Made by a program: the position numbers and the translations under genes
The notes under the pieces: generated by a model
What the model was told of the DNA's origin: nothing
Database searches by the model: none
The model's input: the letters and a program-made list of their open reading frames with translations, nothing else
Source: Chamaecrista fasciculata
Lineage: Eukaryota; Streptophyta; Magnoliopsida; Fabales; Fabaceae
NCBI GenBank assembly: GCA_003254925.1
Contig: QANZ01021122.1
Span: forward strand, 73,794 to 137,793
Direction: 5' to 3'
DNA: 64,000 nt
Shown here: piece by piece, positions 1-12,847 of the stretch
Layout of the letters: each line of letters starts with the position of its first letter
Position numbering within the stretch: the first letter of the stretch is position 1

Positions 1-355
1 TTTTTTTTTGTTGCACTTTTAGTCTCATATCTTTGCATAAGGTCTCAATTTGGTCCCTTATAATTTTTGATCACATATCTTTTGGTCAAGTTATAGAATT
101 GGTCTCATATATTTGCAAAAGGATCAACCAAATCTTTTCGTATAGATATGAGACCACTTCTGCACCTGACTTAAAGATATAAAATCAATTCTGTAATGGA
201 CCCAAATATATAAGACCAAATCTACAACAATAAAAGATATGAGACTAAATTGGGAACTAATCCAAAAACATGAGACCAAAAGTGCATAAAAAAACATATG
301 AGTCCAAATTGAAAACTTAACAAAACATACGAGACCAAATTTACTCTTTGAGCAA
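1..355. repeat. MITE-like inverted repeat, cut by the window edge
   Basis: This stretch is built from units of the type 'ggtctcatatctttgcaaaagg', first in one orientation and then, after about position 125, in the other (gagaccaaa...). It has the same build as the palindromic 'tttggtccc' elements elsewhere in this window. It has no open coding frame, and the left end is outside the window. Confidence 0.6.
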
Positions 356-499
356 TTATATTTAATGCAAAAACAAAAAGCAATAAATAACACTCCATGG
401 ATCGATACCGTTGCCGTACAATTTTATCAGGCCTGGAACAAAACTACAGGCAGACCGGCTATCACCGGTCATCTTCGAGAGACGTCTATTGCCCTTAGC

Positions 500-741
500 C
501 GGTTGCCCCCCGATCGCCTCGTTACTTTCATTTATGCCGGCCGTTTTGAGGTTTGATAATGGAAAAAACAGAAGAAACAGAAATATAAATTATTATTATT
601 CATATATATATTTTGAGTTNCGGTTGCCCCCGATCGCCTCGTTACTTTCATTTATGCCGGCCGTTTTGAGGTTTGATAATGGAAAAAACAGAAGAAACAG
701 AAATATAATAAATTATTATTCATATATATTTTTTGAGTTTC
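500..741. repeat. Direct duplication of about 120 bp around a single N (assembly join)
   Basis: Bases 500-619 and 621-741 are nearly the same sequence, starting cggttgcccc and ending in ttttgagtt. They differ only by small homopolymer and ATT-repeat indels and are separated by one N at 620. This fits two overlapping contig ends that were joined without being merged. The join lies 150-390 bp upstream of the TOM3-like start codon, so the promoter sequence shown here is probably duplicated artificially. Confidence 0.75.
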
Positions 742-892
742 TTAATTATTATTATCTTCCAATAATTAGATTCTATTTTCTCTTTTCGTCCTTCAGAAAA
801 AATTGATCTATCTATCTATCTAGCTTAGTGATTTTGCCAAGATTCGCCGGCGCGTGTACTTCACACAAATCGGAAAACAACGATTTATTTCG

Positions 893-3800
893 ATGGGTCG
901 CAACGGCGTGCCGTCGTCTACGGTGGCGGGATTGGCGGTGACGGCTTTCGAGCTCATGGATTCCTCTAATTGGTGGCATGATATCAATGAATCTCCCCTC
1001 TGGCAGGATCGTATCTTCCACGTTCTCGCTGCTCTTTATGGAATCGTCGCCATCGTTGCGCTGGTAATCACAATCTCTGTCTTTATTTATTTACCTGGTT
1101 GATGTCATTGTTAGGCTCATTTGGTTGGATTTGGTATTCGTGATTCGGTACTGATTTCTAGGGTTTGTATGACGATATATCTTTACGCCTTTTACATGGA
1201 ACTGGAGTTTTATTTTATTTTTCATGTATTTTCAGATTCAATTAGTTCGAATACAATTGAGAGTACCGGAATATGGTTGGACCACGCAGAAGGTCTTTCA
1301 CTTTCTCAATTTTTTGGTGAACGGGGGTTTGTATCATTTAGTTTTTGTTTTTGTATGTTTATTAAGAACTTAGTTTCGGAGTTAAAGAGATGTTATGTTC
1401 GCTAATTGTATACTGTGCATGCCTTTGTAGTTCGATGTTTTGTTTTTCTATTTCGTCGGGATGTCCAGAAGTTAAAGCCAGAGGTAGGTACCTTTTCCTA
1501 TATTTTCCATGTTTGTGTATTTGTCAAAGCATCTAATAGCCGGATTACATGCACGTAGATTGTCCAACATATAATAATTGATGTGCCAAGTCTTGCTTTC
1601 TTTACCACCTATGCACTGCTGGTCCTATTCTGGGCAGAGATATACTACCAGGCAAGTTTAATTTGTTGTATATTAGCTATGGGTCTCTTCTGTTTCTTCT
1701 CTTGCACTGTAGCATATTTTGCGAGCTGGTGGTCTGAATACCATGTTGATGCTGATATTTTACAGGCACGTGCTGTGTCTACTGATAGACTGAGGCCAAG
1801 CTTTTATGCAATTAATGCAGTGGTTTATGCTATACAGGTGAAAACTTGAGCCCCAGTTTTAACTTAAGGTCCCAGCTGGACTTTCCTAGGGCAACTCATT
1901 TCATGAGTTCGGTTTTGTAATGTCTGAAATCCAATGCATCCTCTTTTCATTGTTCTTTTGTATTTACTCATTTATTTATGTAGAAATCAGAACTTTCATT
2001 GATACTCAGTATGTTAAAGCAGCCTTGGATTGGTTCAAAAGAATTAACGGATTTCTATTTATACAATCTTATGTCTGATTAAGTTAAGATTCAAAGCGAT
2101 TGTAGTAATTCTTTGTGTTTGTGGCCCAAGAATCAGCATTGTGAATTATAAGAATTTTGATTATGATCATATGCATAGTGTAGAACGTTAGGATAGTTAT
2201 GAGGTCAATGTGGATGGACATTAATCTGAATAATAACAGGAGTAAAGTACCATTTTTTAAAAAATAAAAGATAATGTTAGAAATAATTGAAGAAGAAATT
2301 TCATGAAGAAAGAAGGAAAAGGCATAAGAAGATGGTAGAATATACTCCTCGTAAGCTACCAATCCACTGGATATTTGATAAATTGACTCCCTTAATAAAT
2401 CCACAAGCCAAACCCAAAAGAGAGACTGCCAAACGGCATTGTATCCCATATGATAATCTAAAGACAAAGAGGCATCTCAAAGATTCAAGCATTCCTTTGG
2501 GCCAATGTAAAATTAAACCAGAAAGATTGAATTTATTAATATTTATGTGACATTGATCTCATTGGTAGGACATGGTAGGCATTATCTTCAAGTATTTAAT
2601 TACAACAACCGAAGTCTTTTTCCATTAGGTGAGGTTGGCTATATGGATCAACTGACGCCAATGCATTCTATCCTTGCATATGTCAACCGTTAGGTTATTG
2701 ATAGATAAATCTTTCTAGGTAGTTTCGTGGATAGTTTTCATTGGTCTTCCCCTTCCCTGGCTTATAGAATTTTCAACCATTTGGTCAACTCTGCGTACCG
2801 AGGCCTCCATAGGTTTTCTTTGTACATGCCAGAACCACTTGAGGCGTGTTTCAACCAATTTCTCTATGATCGAAGCTACTCCAACTTCCTTTCTGATGAT
2901 CTCATTCCTAATCTTATCTTTTATAGTATACATCCATAGAAGCATTCTCATCTCAGTCACATCGAATTTCTGCTCATGCTGCCCTTTAATCGCCCAACAT
3001 TCAGTACTATACAACAAAATATGTATTATAGCCGTACGGTAAAATTTTCCTTTTAGTTTTAGCGGCACCTTTTTTATCACAGATAACTCTTGAGACCTTT
3101 CTCCATTTCAACCACCCTGCTTGAGTCCTATGATTAACGTCCTCGTCTATTTCCCTTTATTTTGCATTATCGTTCCCAAATACTTAAAACTGGTGACTTC
3201 TTGTGACTGATGATCTCCAAGTTTCACTACCTCCATAGGATCCACTTCTCTGCCACTGAACTTACATGCCATAAACTCTGTTTTACTCCTATTGATACGA
3301 AATTCGTAAGTCTCCAAAGCTTGTCTCCACTTCTCTAATGATACATTGACTTCACCTTTGGAGTCTCCGACCAAGATAATGTCATCAACAAAAAGCATAC
3401 ACCTTGGTACTGCCTCTTAAAATTTTAAAGTGGATAGATGATAATACTATTGTTTTCTTTGATGTTTCCTTCTTGACGCTACTTATTTCTTTAAGTATCC
3501 AGGAAGTTGAAACTACCTTTTCAGTTTTTCATTTCTACCTAAATGATTTTTCCTTCTTATTTGTTATATCAAATTCACTTTTAAATGACCTAAATATGAC
3601 GTTCTCATACTTGTTTGAGCTGAGTTCTATGATGATGCCCCTCTAGGAAGAGAGTTGGAAGATGCTCTACTATTACTTCCTCACACTTTGTGTAAAGAAA
3701 AATTGATGGATAGCTAAACCTTGCTTGTAATGTTGGACTAAGATATCAAATTCTGTTGGCAGCAACATACATTTCATATTTTTTATGCATGTATAGTGTA

Positions 3801-6800
3801 TAATTATAGCTTTCTAGGTGGCTACCCAAGTGCAAATATACATTTTGTTCAAGGAAGCTATCGGTGCTAGCCGGGATTTGATTTATAATGTCATTTGCAT
3901 CAAATAATGTTAAGATTGAATCTTTGAAATACAAGAATTGGGTCATGGTTGGAAATATTTGCATCAATTCAAATTATTATAAATTTCTAGAGCCTAACAG
4001 TATACATTTTTTTTATTGACAACTTGCCTGAGAATTAAAAGAACTGTACTCTCTTGTTTTGTTTGCTGTTTTCTAGATCATATAAGTGAGCAATTAACTT
4101 ATGGGTGTAATTTAAGTTTTGTTCAGCAATAATATGCCCCTTCAAGTGTGTTCAATTGAGTTTTAACTTCTTCAATCACTATCCATAGGAAGTCCGATTT
4201 AAGTTGAGGTTTAATCATTAATATTTGTCTACATGTAAATTTAGTAGCTTGGTAAAAGAGGTGGCAGTAGTGAAAAAGTGGCAGTTAAACGTTCTAGTAT
4301 TGTCAATCCAGTAGTTGTCAAATATTTGTCCTGTCTAACATTTATTTCTTTGGCCCCCTCTTATATCCTACGGTTTATTAACTCTATTTGGTGCTAATGT
4401 TACCAGTCACATTATAGTTATAATAAATTTCTCCTATTTTGCTTCTGAATTCCGCTCTGCTGGCCTGGGAGGTTAGCAGTAATTAATAGATGTGAAAATT
4501 AGGTTACGATCTATAGCCATAGTATAAATCTTGCCAATTTTGAATCTCGAGTTTTGTTGCTCTTGTTCAACATTTTAATTTGCTCTGTTGATTGACCCAT
4601 GTGTTTTGGTGAAATGTGTTCCAGATTGCTTTGTGGTTGATATTATGGTGGAAACCTATCCATTTATTGGTCATCCTGTCTAAGATGTTCTTTGCAGGTT
4701 TGTTTACATTAGATTTGGCATCAAATTTTTTCATTTATAATTTAATTATTTATTTGATTATAACTTTCACAAGTTATTGCTAATTCATATATGTTGCAAT
4801 AGGGGTCTCTTTGTTTGCCGCTCTTGGGTTTCTTCTCTATGGTGGAAGGTATCTTTTAGTTTCAGTTTTCAAGTGTTTTTGAGGTATATAAGTCATAAGA
4901 ATGCAATGATATTCCGTGAGAAATCTAGAACTTCATTGATGTAAAAAGCAAAGAACTACAATTCTTCATCATTTTTGCTTTTTGAGTCTGAATGACAGTG
5001 AAACAGATAGTAGGACAGAGGGGGCCTGGGCAGTGACTTGTTGATTCAAGTTGGTTTGGCATAATATTCTAAGTTTCAATTTCAATCTAATAGATATATG
5101 ATATGCATATGCATGCTGAATTCATAATCTAACTTAAGATTGAGCATTTTCCTCTTCAAATTGGACTCTGAGTTTAAATGCAGTTGTAAAAAAAAAAAAG
5201 GGGGATAGAAGAAGAATTCGTACTTTGAATGGAAAAAAAAAAGAGAGTATAGTAGCCTGTAAGAACCTAGGCTATAAAACCTTGTATTGGACAAAAAGGA
5301 AACATAGAATATGTCTCAAGTATTTCTAGCAAGTAGCAACTAAGAAAAATCATCTTCAAGTCTATCATTAGATTTCTATTAATAGGTAATAGATAAAAAT
5401 GAGGAAAAAGTTCATGGGAAGAAGAGTTAACAATCCAATTATCCTCCAAAAAACTGAAAATTGGTGCCCTCTCCAACATGAGAAGAAAGCATGTGAAGAA
5501 AAGGGAAGAATGGATCAAATAATTAGCTTCCAGCGGCTTGCTTGAGTAGCACCTATCAAACAACTAGCATCCTGACGTACCTGCTGGACGCCATATTGAT
5601 AGCAACCCAGCTACTAAATTTGCTCTCGAACACCTTATGCCACAATGAAGTAGGCTTTCAAGGCAACACTAATGCCACTTAGCCACTATGGAGGTGTTTT
5701 TAGATTCCAAATTACCTAGATCTTCTGTGAGACAACTGTCTTTGGTATCTCCCTTTGTCCACTACACCAAAGTCTCCCTTAAATCCATTTTTGTTGGATG
5801 GGTTCATAGGAGCATCCAAACGCTTACATCCAAGCATTGCAAATTGGCAATCTCTGTTAATAAGTCAAGGGTGAATTTTTTAGCGATTGAAATCCCTTTG
5901 CTTGCTTGTCCGTGCCACTTCCATATGAGAATTAACTAAGAGCTCTGAGGTCAATAACCTTATGTTTGGATTTGATTTTAAGGTCCAAAACTCCTTCCTT
6001 TTCTGGTTTGTGGGATTTGTTTGTATATCGATTTGGGAGGCATCCCAAAATTGATATTCTTTTCAGTTTATGGTTTTAACACCCTGAAGATGAGTTTTGA
6101 GATGATAGGGTGCACTTTCAAAGATGGTTACATCATGGTATTATGGATTACCTTAGTCGTATGGCATTAGTATTGTACATTTTATAGCGAGAGAAGTAAC
6201 CCATAAAGTGGAACTTAACTGATTTTGGATTAGGATTGCTTTTTTGGTGGGAGGAAACATGTACATAAGCAGAACATTCAAACCTGAGTGGAATGTCAGA
6301 GATTATTTTGTTTTGGGGAGAAACATTGGTGAGATCTTGGCAAGGTGTGTCAAACCAAGGATTCCACACATTGGATCTTCAATTCTAGACAAATCGTCAA
6401 TATTAATCATAGTATATGACTCTCCATCAGCAATTGTCTTTACAGTTATCTTTAATGTGTTATACTTATGTAACAATGTTGCATCACCTATAACTTATCA
6501 GCGACTCTAGAATTGAAGATCCAATGTGTGGAATCCTTGGTTTTGATATTGAAAGTAGAGTTACTCTTTTCTCTTTTTCTGCAGCATACCTGGTTGGGAT
6601 ATTTGCACTGGAAGAGGTTCCCTGACTAACAAGTTTCTGTAGCTCTTTAACTTGTTCCTTGCGAAAAAATGTAGGCTCTTTGCTGTATGAGTTAGTGACC
6701 AAACATTGAGCATCTTTCCTTTCGCTAAGTTTCCAGTTTCTTGGTTTTCCTTGAATCTTCTGTTCTATCCAAGACGGCTGCAATGGTAACACCAAGGTCT

Positions 6801-9800
6801 ACCCTTTTTCTGTTTAGTGTCTGTTGTGAGATTGGTTCCTTGTGACACAAGTACAGAACACCAGAACCTTTATGAGGTTTGAAGCTTGCTATGAGCCATC
6901 GTCAACTTCTTTTTGTTTCCTTCTCTATATGGACCTCTGAAAATGTCTCATCAATTGTAGTATTTTTTGTCACATTCATCTCTTGCCTGAGTTCATGAAG
7001 AGCATGAAGAGCACCTTGGATCTCAAAGTTTTCTGCTGTGTTTCCAAATACCAACATCAGAGTATTTTTTTTTCGCAGCTGACAAGACTCCATGTGTTAA
7101 ATAATAGAAGAGGAAATATTTCCTAGTTTCATTGTCCATAGAGTTGATTAACCAAGAGTCCGAGACATGACCATATTGTTTCGTACTTATAAACCTTGAA
7201 TTTTGGATCTTCTGCGGTGGAGCAGTTGGGCACATAAGATTATCGTCCTTTCCCATTTCAAATAAAAACATGTGGCCACTCAGATAATAATTATGGCCAC
7301 TCAGATTGTGCCTGTTGATTAGCAAAACCAAGCCATCTGTTTCACCATTGTTCACAAGTTATTGGCTGAAGGACATCCCAGAGTGAAACTAATGGATTCT
7401 GGTATCTTAATTCTTAATCTCTTAATCATACAGTAGTCATTTACAGGTTAGTCTTTAGGGATGTTGAAATCACTAATCCCTGAACTTAAGGAAAAACAAA
7501 TATATTTACATCCTAACTCCTATTCCTATTATCTTAAAGACATTTCTGTGATCCACAGATTGAAAGTCCTATCAAATTGGTAATTATTTACTAAATAAAG
7601 CAATAGTAGGGCATCCATTTTCTCTTTTTCACACTAATGTTTGGGGATCTACTATCTAGTAATAGTTGCTTAACTTTAGGTTTTAAGTATTGTATCTTAT
7701 TGACGGTAAAACTTGTTATGTTTTTTGTGAATAAGTATTCAGCATATTTCTGTAATTTTCAGTCTTACACTGAAATTCATCATCAATTCAGTAGTGCTGT
7801 CAAATATGTAGTGATAATGCACATGAATGTTTCACTACTACTTTCCAATTCTTTTTTTATTTCAGAAGACATTTTTCATTGATCTTCTTCATGTGCTAGT
7901 AAACAATTACAATGTGTAGTACTTGAACAAGAAAATAATCGATTACTTGAAATTGTCCCAACTTTATTGATTTATTTTTCTGTTTTGGGTTGCTCACCTT
8001 CTAGAACCCTATACTATATTGAAATGTTTATCATCAAAATATTATAGAAAACCCACTCTCCACTAGAGAATCGGTTGATACAGAGGAGTAACAGTGCAAA
8101 CACACACAAAACTCCGAAAGACACTAGTACCTTGCCTTTCGAGAGGCCAGGTCTCTCCCACCAAAATCCTCAGAATTTTTTACCTTACCATTCCCTAACC
8201 TCAAAACAGCATATGTATACCCATACTATCACAACATGTCTGATGCAACCATGACCTCAAGTGTAAGAAGTTGTCACACCTCTCTTTTCTGTACTTTCCA
8301 GCAGTTGCTCAGCCCAGCACTTTGCTTTGGTCATGAGGCTAGGTCTATCTATTACAGTCCTTTATAAAATGAAGTTTCAGTATAAGGTTTGATGGGTCTA
8401 TGCTTAGTCTACTTGTTATCATTCCTGGACCTTCTAACAAAAATATTAAGCATTGGAGGTGGAATTGTTTTTGGCTCTTGGAAATAAAAGCACACCTTAT
8501 TTTCAGATCAAATAATTTGTCAAACTTATTTTATAATCCTTATAACTGATACAGATATTAAAGGAACACTTTTTAGTTTTGAATGTTATATGTTGTGTGC
8601 ATGCCTCATCTCTACCTGTCTGTGGTACCATCATGTTGTCCAATCTGATCTTAATGTCACTTTGCTGACTTCGTTTGACAGACTTTTCCTGATGCTGCAA
8701 CGCTTCCCCGTTGAATCCAAAGGGCGGCGTAAGAAGCTGCAAGAAGTATGCAGTTTTACAATGAATATGTTACACAAGTATCAACTTTCCCTCTTCCTCT
8801 CTGTTTTCTAAAGTTACTCTACCTTTCTATTGCAGGTTGGCTACGTGACCACCATTTGTTTTTCATGTTTCCTTGTCAGGTGTATCATGGTGAGTTCCAT
8901 TATATTTTTATCCCTGTAATTGCAGTTTCCAAATTTTTCATTGATTTTGATCATGACTTTGCTTCCTCACAGATGTGCTTTAATGCATTTGATAAAGCTG
9001 CCGACCTTGATGTCTTGGACCATCCCATTCTAAACTTCATTTATTATCTGGTGAGTTTGGTTGTGTAGACCTTTGGTGGGGTGCTTATATAAACCTTGTT
9101 GTTGAGCCTTAGTACTTATATATTTCCCTGTGTCTCTGATTATCTGGTTATGGTGACACATGCCCTGCTTGGGTATTGTCTGCCTCAGCCAAATTTGTTG
9201 TGAATATTCTCTGATTAGATTGTTAAATTATGATTTCTTTCTGTCAGGGATATGACAGTTGAAGGGGTAGTATTGGATTTTTTTTTTTTTTTTTTNTTTT
9301 TTTTTTTTTTTTTTCTAATTGTTAGCTACTTTCTATTATTGGCTTTTATCTCAGTTTGTTTTTCTCTTGAATTGGTTTCATTTTTAACTTGATGAAGCTT
9401 ATGATATCTTATTGGAATTTCTAATGGATTTGTTTGGTATTATCTAGGAGTCATATAAGTTGTTTTTATTGTAAGTCTTGTAAATTACCTTGCATATATT
9501 ATCGTTAGGACTTCCTCTTCTAGTTAATCTCTACTTTCAAAGAATTATAAATAAAAGAGGGGCTATCACAATACCATAGTTCCTTTATTTCCCATCATTG
9601 GAAACGGTGTTTCCATAGCATGGTTTCTACTTTGCTAAAAATAAATAAATAAATAATATGCTTTAGGATTGCATAAAATTCACTTTGAATTTTTAAATTT
9701 ATGTTATCTGTTTGTAGTTTTTTAAGAATTTTAAATTTATCTTATCTATTGGTTCCTAGTATTAGGAAACATTTCAAATTTTCACTACTTCAAGTATTAT

Positions 9801-10045
9801 ATATGTAAAAATTATAGTAATCAATAAAATCGGAATTCCCTCTTCTGATTTTTCTTTCTCTGTTATTTCCTATTTCCTAATTTAAAAAATCAACATACTT
9901 GTTAAAAGATTCTCCCCTACAACCTCTTACTATTTTATTATTGTTTCTGCAGTTGGTGGAAATATTGCCTTCTTCTTTGGTTCTATTTATTCTGAGGAAG
10001 CTGCCCCCCAAGCGTGGTATCACTCAATATCACCCGATTCGCTGA
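893..10045 (+). CDS. TOM3: TOM3/TOM1-like seven-helix membrane protein, 11 exons, 295 aa
   Basis: Exons: 893-1063, 1236-1326, 1431-1483, 1559-1651, 1766-1837, 4625-4697, 4803-4848, 8682-8745, 8836-8889, 8973-9050, 9953-10045. They total 888 nt with consistent phases. The protein has several hydrophobic helices and family landmarks such as [47 protein letters not shown] and a [14 protein letters not shown]-terminus, so it is essentially full length against the roughly 290-300 aa TOM1/TOM3/THH1 family. The family is known as tonoplast membrane proteins that tobamoviruses recruit as replication host factors; their normal role is poorly defined. The middle and C-terminus look closer to TOM3 than to TOM1, from memory. 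The ATG at 893 is chosen because the WW..IN..S..WQD N-terminal motif follows it in frame. Intron 4 has a GC donor (CAG|GCAAGT at 1652). Introns 5 (2.8 kb) and 7 (3.8 kb) carry retroelement debris. Confidence 0.95.
2680..3415 (-). mobile_element. Degenerate L1-type LINE fragment (reverse transcriptase C-terminal half) in TOM3-like intron 5
   Basis: On the minus strand, 3398-3147 encodes a reverse-transcriptase catalytic region with FVDDI (the usual Y/F-x-DD box) followed by the [10 protein letters not shown]...FKYLG region. After a break, 3080-2715 encodes the downstream LINE part (YSTECWAIK, then EMRMLLWM, then [12 protein letters not shown]). The pieces are in different frames and the 5' end is missing, so this is a dead copy. 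It lies antisense to its host gene. Confidence 0.85.
6354..6544. repeat. Short inverted repeat (about 38 bp arms) beside the copia fragment
   Basis: The sequence at about 6354-6392 (aaaccaaggattccacac...) reappears as its reverse complement at about 6506-6544. The spacer is about 115 bp. It probably arose by a local rearrangement within the copia debris. Confidence 0.7.
6484..7360 (-). mobile_element. Decayed Ty1/copia gag-region fragment in TOM3-like intron 7
   Basis: Reading on the minus strand from about 7355, the translation shows features of plant copia gag polyproteins: an [10 protein letters not shown] segment, then [12 protein letters not shown], then a frame-shifted [10 protein letters not shown] segment, and later a tail like the region between the gag domain and the zinc knuckle. 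Frames shift several times and stop codons interrupt it. No LTRs were found. It is intronic and antisense to the host gene. Confidence 0.6.
9278..9314. repeat. Poly-T tract with a single N at 9296
   Basis: An uninterrupted T run with one N in the middle, in intron 10 of the TOM3-like gene. The true length is unknown and the N marks an assembly join. Confidence 0.8.
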
Positions 10046-10560
10046 AAGATTGAACATAGTGGTGTGAACTTAAAGAAAGGGAGTCATTAGTGCTCATCGG
10101 ATTTCTTGGATGCTTCTTACACTCCGAGGATCATTTTAGAGGATTAAAGAAGTAGACCTTTCCAATGTTTCAAGTGACAAATTTAATATATCATGGTCTG
10201 TTGTAGATTTTCAAATGATGTGAGATTTAATGAATTGTCATAAGTGTTGGGGCTGTTTTGTGTTGCGATATTCTCTGGGATAGTGGTTGCTTTTATGTTT
10301 TTAGTAATTTAATTGAATGAGCAGCTGCTATTAAAAGGGAACAGTGGTATCGTGTATAATAGAAGAGTTTCAAAGTCTGTGTTGTTGCTACAAGATGGTA
10401 GAATGTACCGTTCATTTCATTTTTCAGTCTCATCTACTTTCATGTCTTTTAATGAAGCTTAAAGTTTGCCTTCTGTTGTTGAGTTTTATATTACCTTCAT
10501 GTCTTTTGAGTATATATATATATATATATGTCTTATGTAATCTACAATAAACAGTTGCCT
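10046..10560 (+). other. 3' UTR of the TOM3-like gene
   Basis: This is AT-rich non-coding sequence directly after the TGA. It includes a short TA microsatellite at about 10510-10530 and a canonical AATAAA hexamer at 10546-10551, a plausible poly(A) signal. The end point is an estimate. Confidence 0.45.
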
Positions 10561-11040
10561 CAGAATAAAAAGAACCAAAGATTGTTTTCCTATTGATGTA
10601 CAGAATCATATTCTTATTCTCAATATGAATTAGAAGAAACAAAAAAGTATCAACATAGGAATAATACTTAGAGATCAAAGAACTCATATCATACCTTGAG
10701 CAGATCAGGGATGTAGCTCGAGACTCTTTCTGGAGATTGCGAGTTCACAGCCTGATGAGGAATGTCTCTGTGATTGAGAAAATGATTATAGGGTCAATAA
10801 GTATTTGTGTATATAAAACTGTTAGTTTTATGGCATTTGAATGTTAGGTTTTACTTCTCTGACTGGTAGAAATGGTTGTGTTTTTTTTTTTGACCATTGT
10901 AGAATGGTTGGTTTGAATGTTTGGCCTAAATGGGGAATCATGAAATTTAAGGAGATTTTCATTCATTGACCCCGTAAGTATATTTGCCAAAAAATTTCGT
11001 GATTTTGTTTTATGGGAATTATTGGACCAGTGTATTTCTT

Positions 11041-11275
11041 AGGCTTCGATTGTTTTGTAGAAAACTTNTAGGTGTATAAGTAGGGATAGATTAGTAATTG
11101 TAAGAGAAAATGAGATGATGTTGTGAATGAGATGATGATGTGGATGAGATAAGATAAGATGAAGGTTCAAAAAAACACTAATCCAGTACTGTTCATCCAA
11201 TCCTAAGATGAGATGATGATTGAATGAGATTGGATTATAATCCAGGTGTCCCCAAACAGGCCCTGAGTTGAGTGA
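11041..11275. repeat. MITE fragment of the 'aacaggccc' type, with an N at 11068
   Basis: This piece contains 'tagggatagattagtaa' and 'gagatgatgatgtggatgagat' blocks and ends 'cccaaacaggccc'. Related blocks recur at about 14645-15030 and 16195-16390 (ending 'ccaaacaagccc'). The ends resemble hAT/Harbinger MITE termini, but I could not find a matching pair of termini or a target duplication here. Confidence 0.45.
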
Positions 11276-12049
11276 GCTGGCCCATTCTAATTTACAAACA
11301 TTTTTTTTTTAAAAAAATATACTTGACTATACAATTTTTTGTGATATTTCAATTCTTTTGTATTGAATTTTGATGAAAAAGATTTCTTGTTATTATGAGT
11401 CAATAATAATAATAAGATATGATAGAAAGTCATATATACTCATCTAAAAAAATGTGAAGTTAGTAGTAGAGGAAGGCAGAAACAATCACGATAGCAATTG
11501 AATTTAGTAAGTAAAATTGTAAAAATCTTAATTCTACTCTTCTAGATAAAAAGTAAAATTGATAAAAATTAAAGAGATTAAATTGATTAATTGAATAATG
11601 GACAAAAAAATATTAATTAAAGGTGAAGTCACTTTATCTAACGTTAAACATAGCATCACGCTCTTAGGAACATATTTCACTAGTATAGGAGAAGAAAAAA
11701 AAATCTTAGACAACACATTTAAGAAAGAAAAAAGATTCAGATTTCCTACACTACAATGATATACATTAGATCTACAAAATATTTAGAAAAAAAAAAACTT
11801 GAAAGATATGACCGAGAAGTAACACACACCTAATCTCTCTCTCAAAGTTAAATCTTTTTACACGTTTTCTTTTTCGATGTTGGGCTTTAGATGTAGATTT
11901 TTTCTTATACAAACAAAACAAAACAAAACAATGAGAAAAAAAATGGTAACAGAAGCACAACAAAATGATTCTAATAGTACGAGGTAGAGCCAAAGAAACA
12001 AATTACGGAAAAGTCATAAAGCATTTAAAGTACAAATAACAGAAATCCA

Positions 12050-12130
12050 GGCTTCCTGCAATGACACCTTGTCCCGTCTCCATCTATTGCACCAGTAAAG
12101 GATCCAAGCATGAACAAACGGAAATCTGCA
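12050..12130 (-). other. Possible 3' UTR exon(s) of the coiled-coil gene
   Basis: Downstream of the donor at the stop codon, the minus strand has pyrimidine-preceded acceptors: atagttgcag| at about 12127 and cattgcag| at about 12058. These would define one or two non-coding exons. This rests on splice signals alone. Confidence 0.25.
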
Positions 12131-12286
12131 ACTATCAACCATAAAACCAAAACTGAAAGCAAACCAAAAAGCCATAAATCTCAGATGTAGAATTGAGAGT
12201 TGTATATCATCAAAAGATAAAACTTTTCCTAATTAACAAGAGAAAAACTTCCTTAATGGAAGAAAGAAGAAGACACAAAAACATAC

Positions 12287-12847
12287 CTAAATGAAGGGGT
12301 TACCGCCCCACAGGGCGTAGCCCAGTGGAGTTGCTTCTTCTTCCTGCTCTCTCTCTCTCTCACTCGTGCTTGTTGTGGCTGCTAGGGTTTTGAGTAAGCT
12401 TTCCTTTTCGGCTATTACTGGGGCTGCTTGATGCACATTTTCCATACTATCCATTTTTTGCTGAAGAATGGTATGGGTTGATCGCATTAGCTCAAACCTA
12501 ACCTTCAAAACTTCTTTTTTCTCATCTAGTGCTTGTATGTAGGCCTGCTCCTCCATACGTTTGGCTTTGTAGGCATCTTGTTCCTCATCAGATTCAGCTT
12601 TAAACTTCCTGTACTCTTCTTGAAGACTCGTTAACTCATCACCTGAAGCTTGACGCTTCCTATTGAACTCAGACATCTCACGACATAGCTGATCACACTC
12701 CTCTATGGACTTTTTAAGTAAATCCTGTTGAAAAATAGTCGCGGCACTAATGTCTTCCAATTCTTTTATCTCCTCCTCCATCTGGGAGGCTATGACACGC
12801 TCAATCTCCTTAGGGTCATTATTAAGTCGAGTAAAAACGAAAGTCAT
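12287..12847 (-). CDS. Hypothetical coiled-coil protein (about 186 aa)
   Basis: This is an open frame on the minus strand from the ATG at 12847 to the TAG at 12287. The protein is rich in Glu, Lys and Gln. Roughly residues 15-140 have long heptad-like stretches (for example EEEIKELEDIS and LTSLQEEYRKFKAESDEE), which predicts a coiled coil. The acidic C-terminal part contains EREREQEEEATPLGYALWGG. I do not recognise the family. The open frame continues seven codons upstream of this ATG to a likely splice acceptor at about 12886. The stop codon is followed at once by a strong donor (TAG|GTATGT), implying a 3' UTR intron or alternative 3' exons. A better model might include an upstream coding exon that I could not place. 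Confidence 0.6.
   Translation of the reverse strand: MTFVFTRLNNDPKEIERVIASQMEEEIKELEDISAATIFQQDLLKKSIEECDQLCREMSEFNRKRQASGDELTSLQEEYRKFKAESDEEQDAYKAKRMEEQAYIQALDEKKEVLKVRFELMRSTHTILQQKMDSMENVHQAAPVIAEKESLLKTLAATTSTSEREREQEEEATPLGYALWGGNPFI

Noticed and set aside
5688..5939. Possible copia integrase or reverse-transcriptase piece (KSIFVGW-like)
   Set aside because: Only a handful of residues resemble the copia SLKCVFVGY motif and the rest does not follow. Too weak to list as a feature.
8085..8470. Conserved-looking block in TOM3-like intron 7
   Set aside because: No open frame, terminal repeat or RNA fold was found. It is probably old repeat debris.
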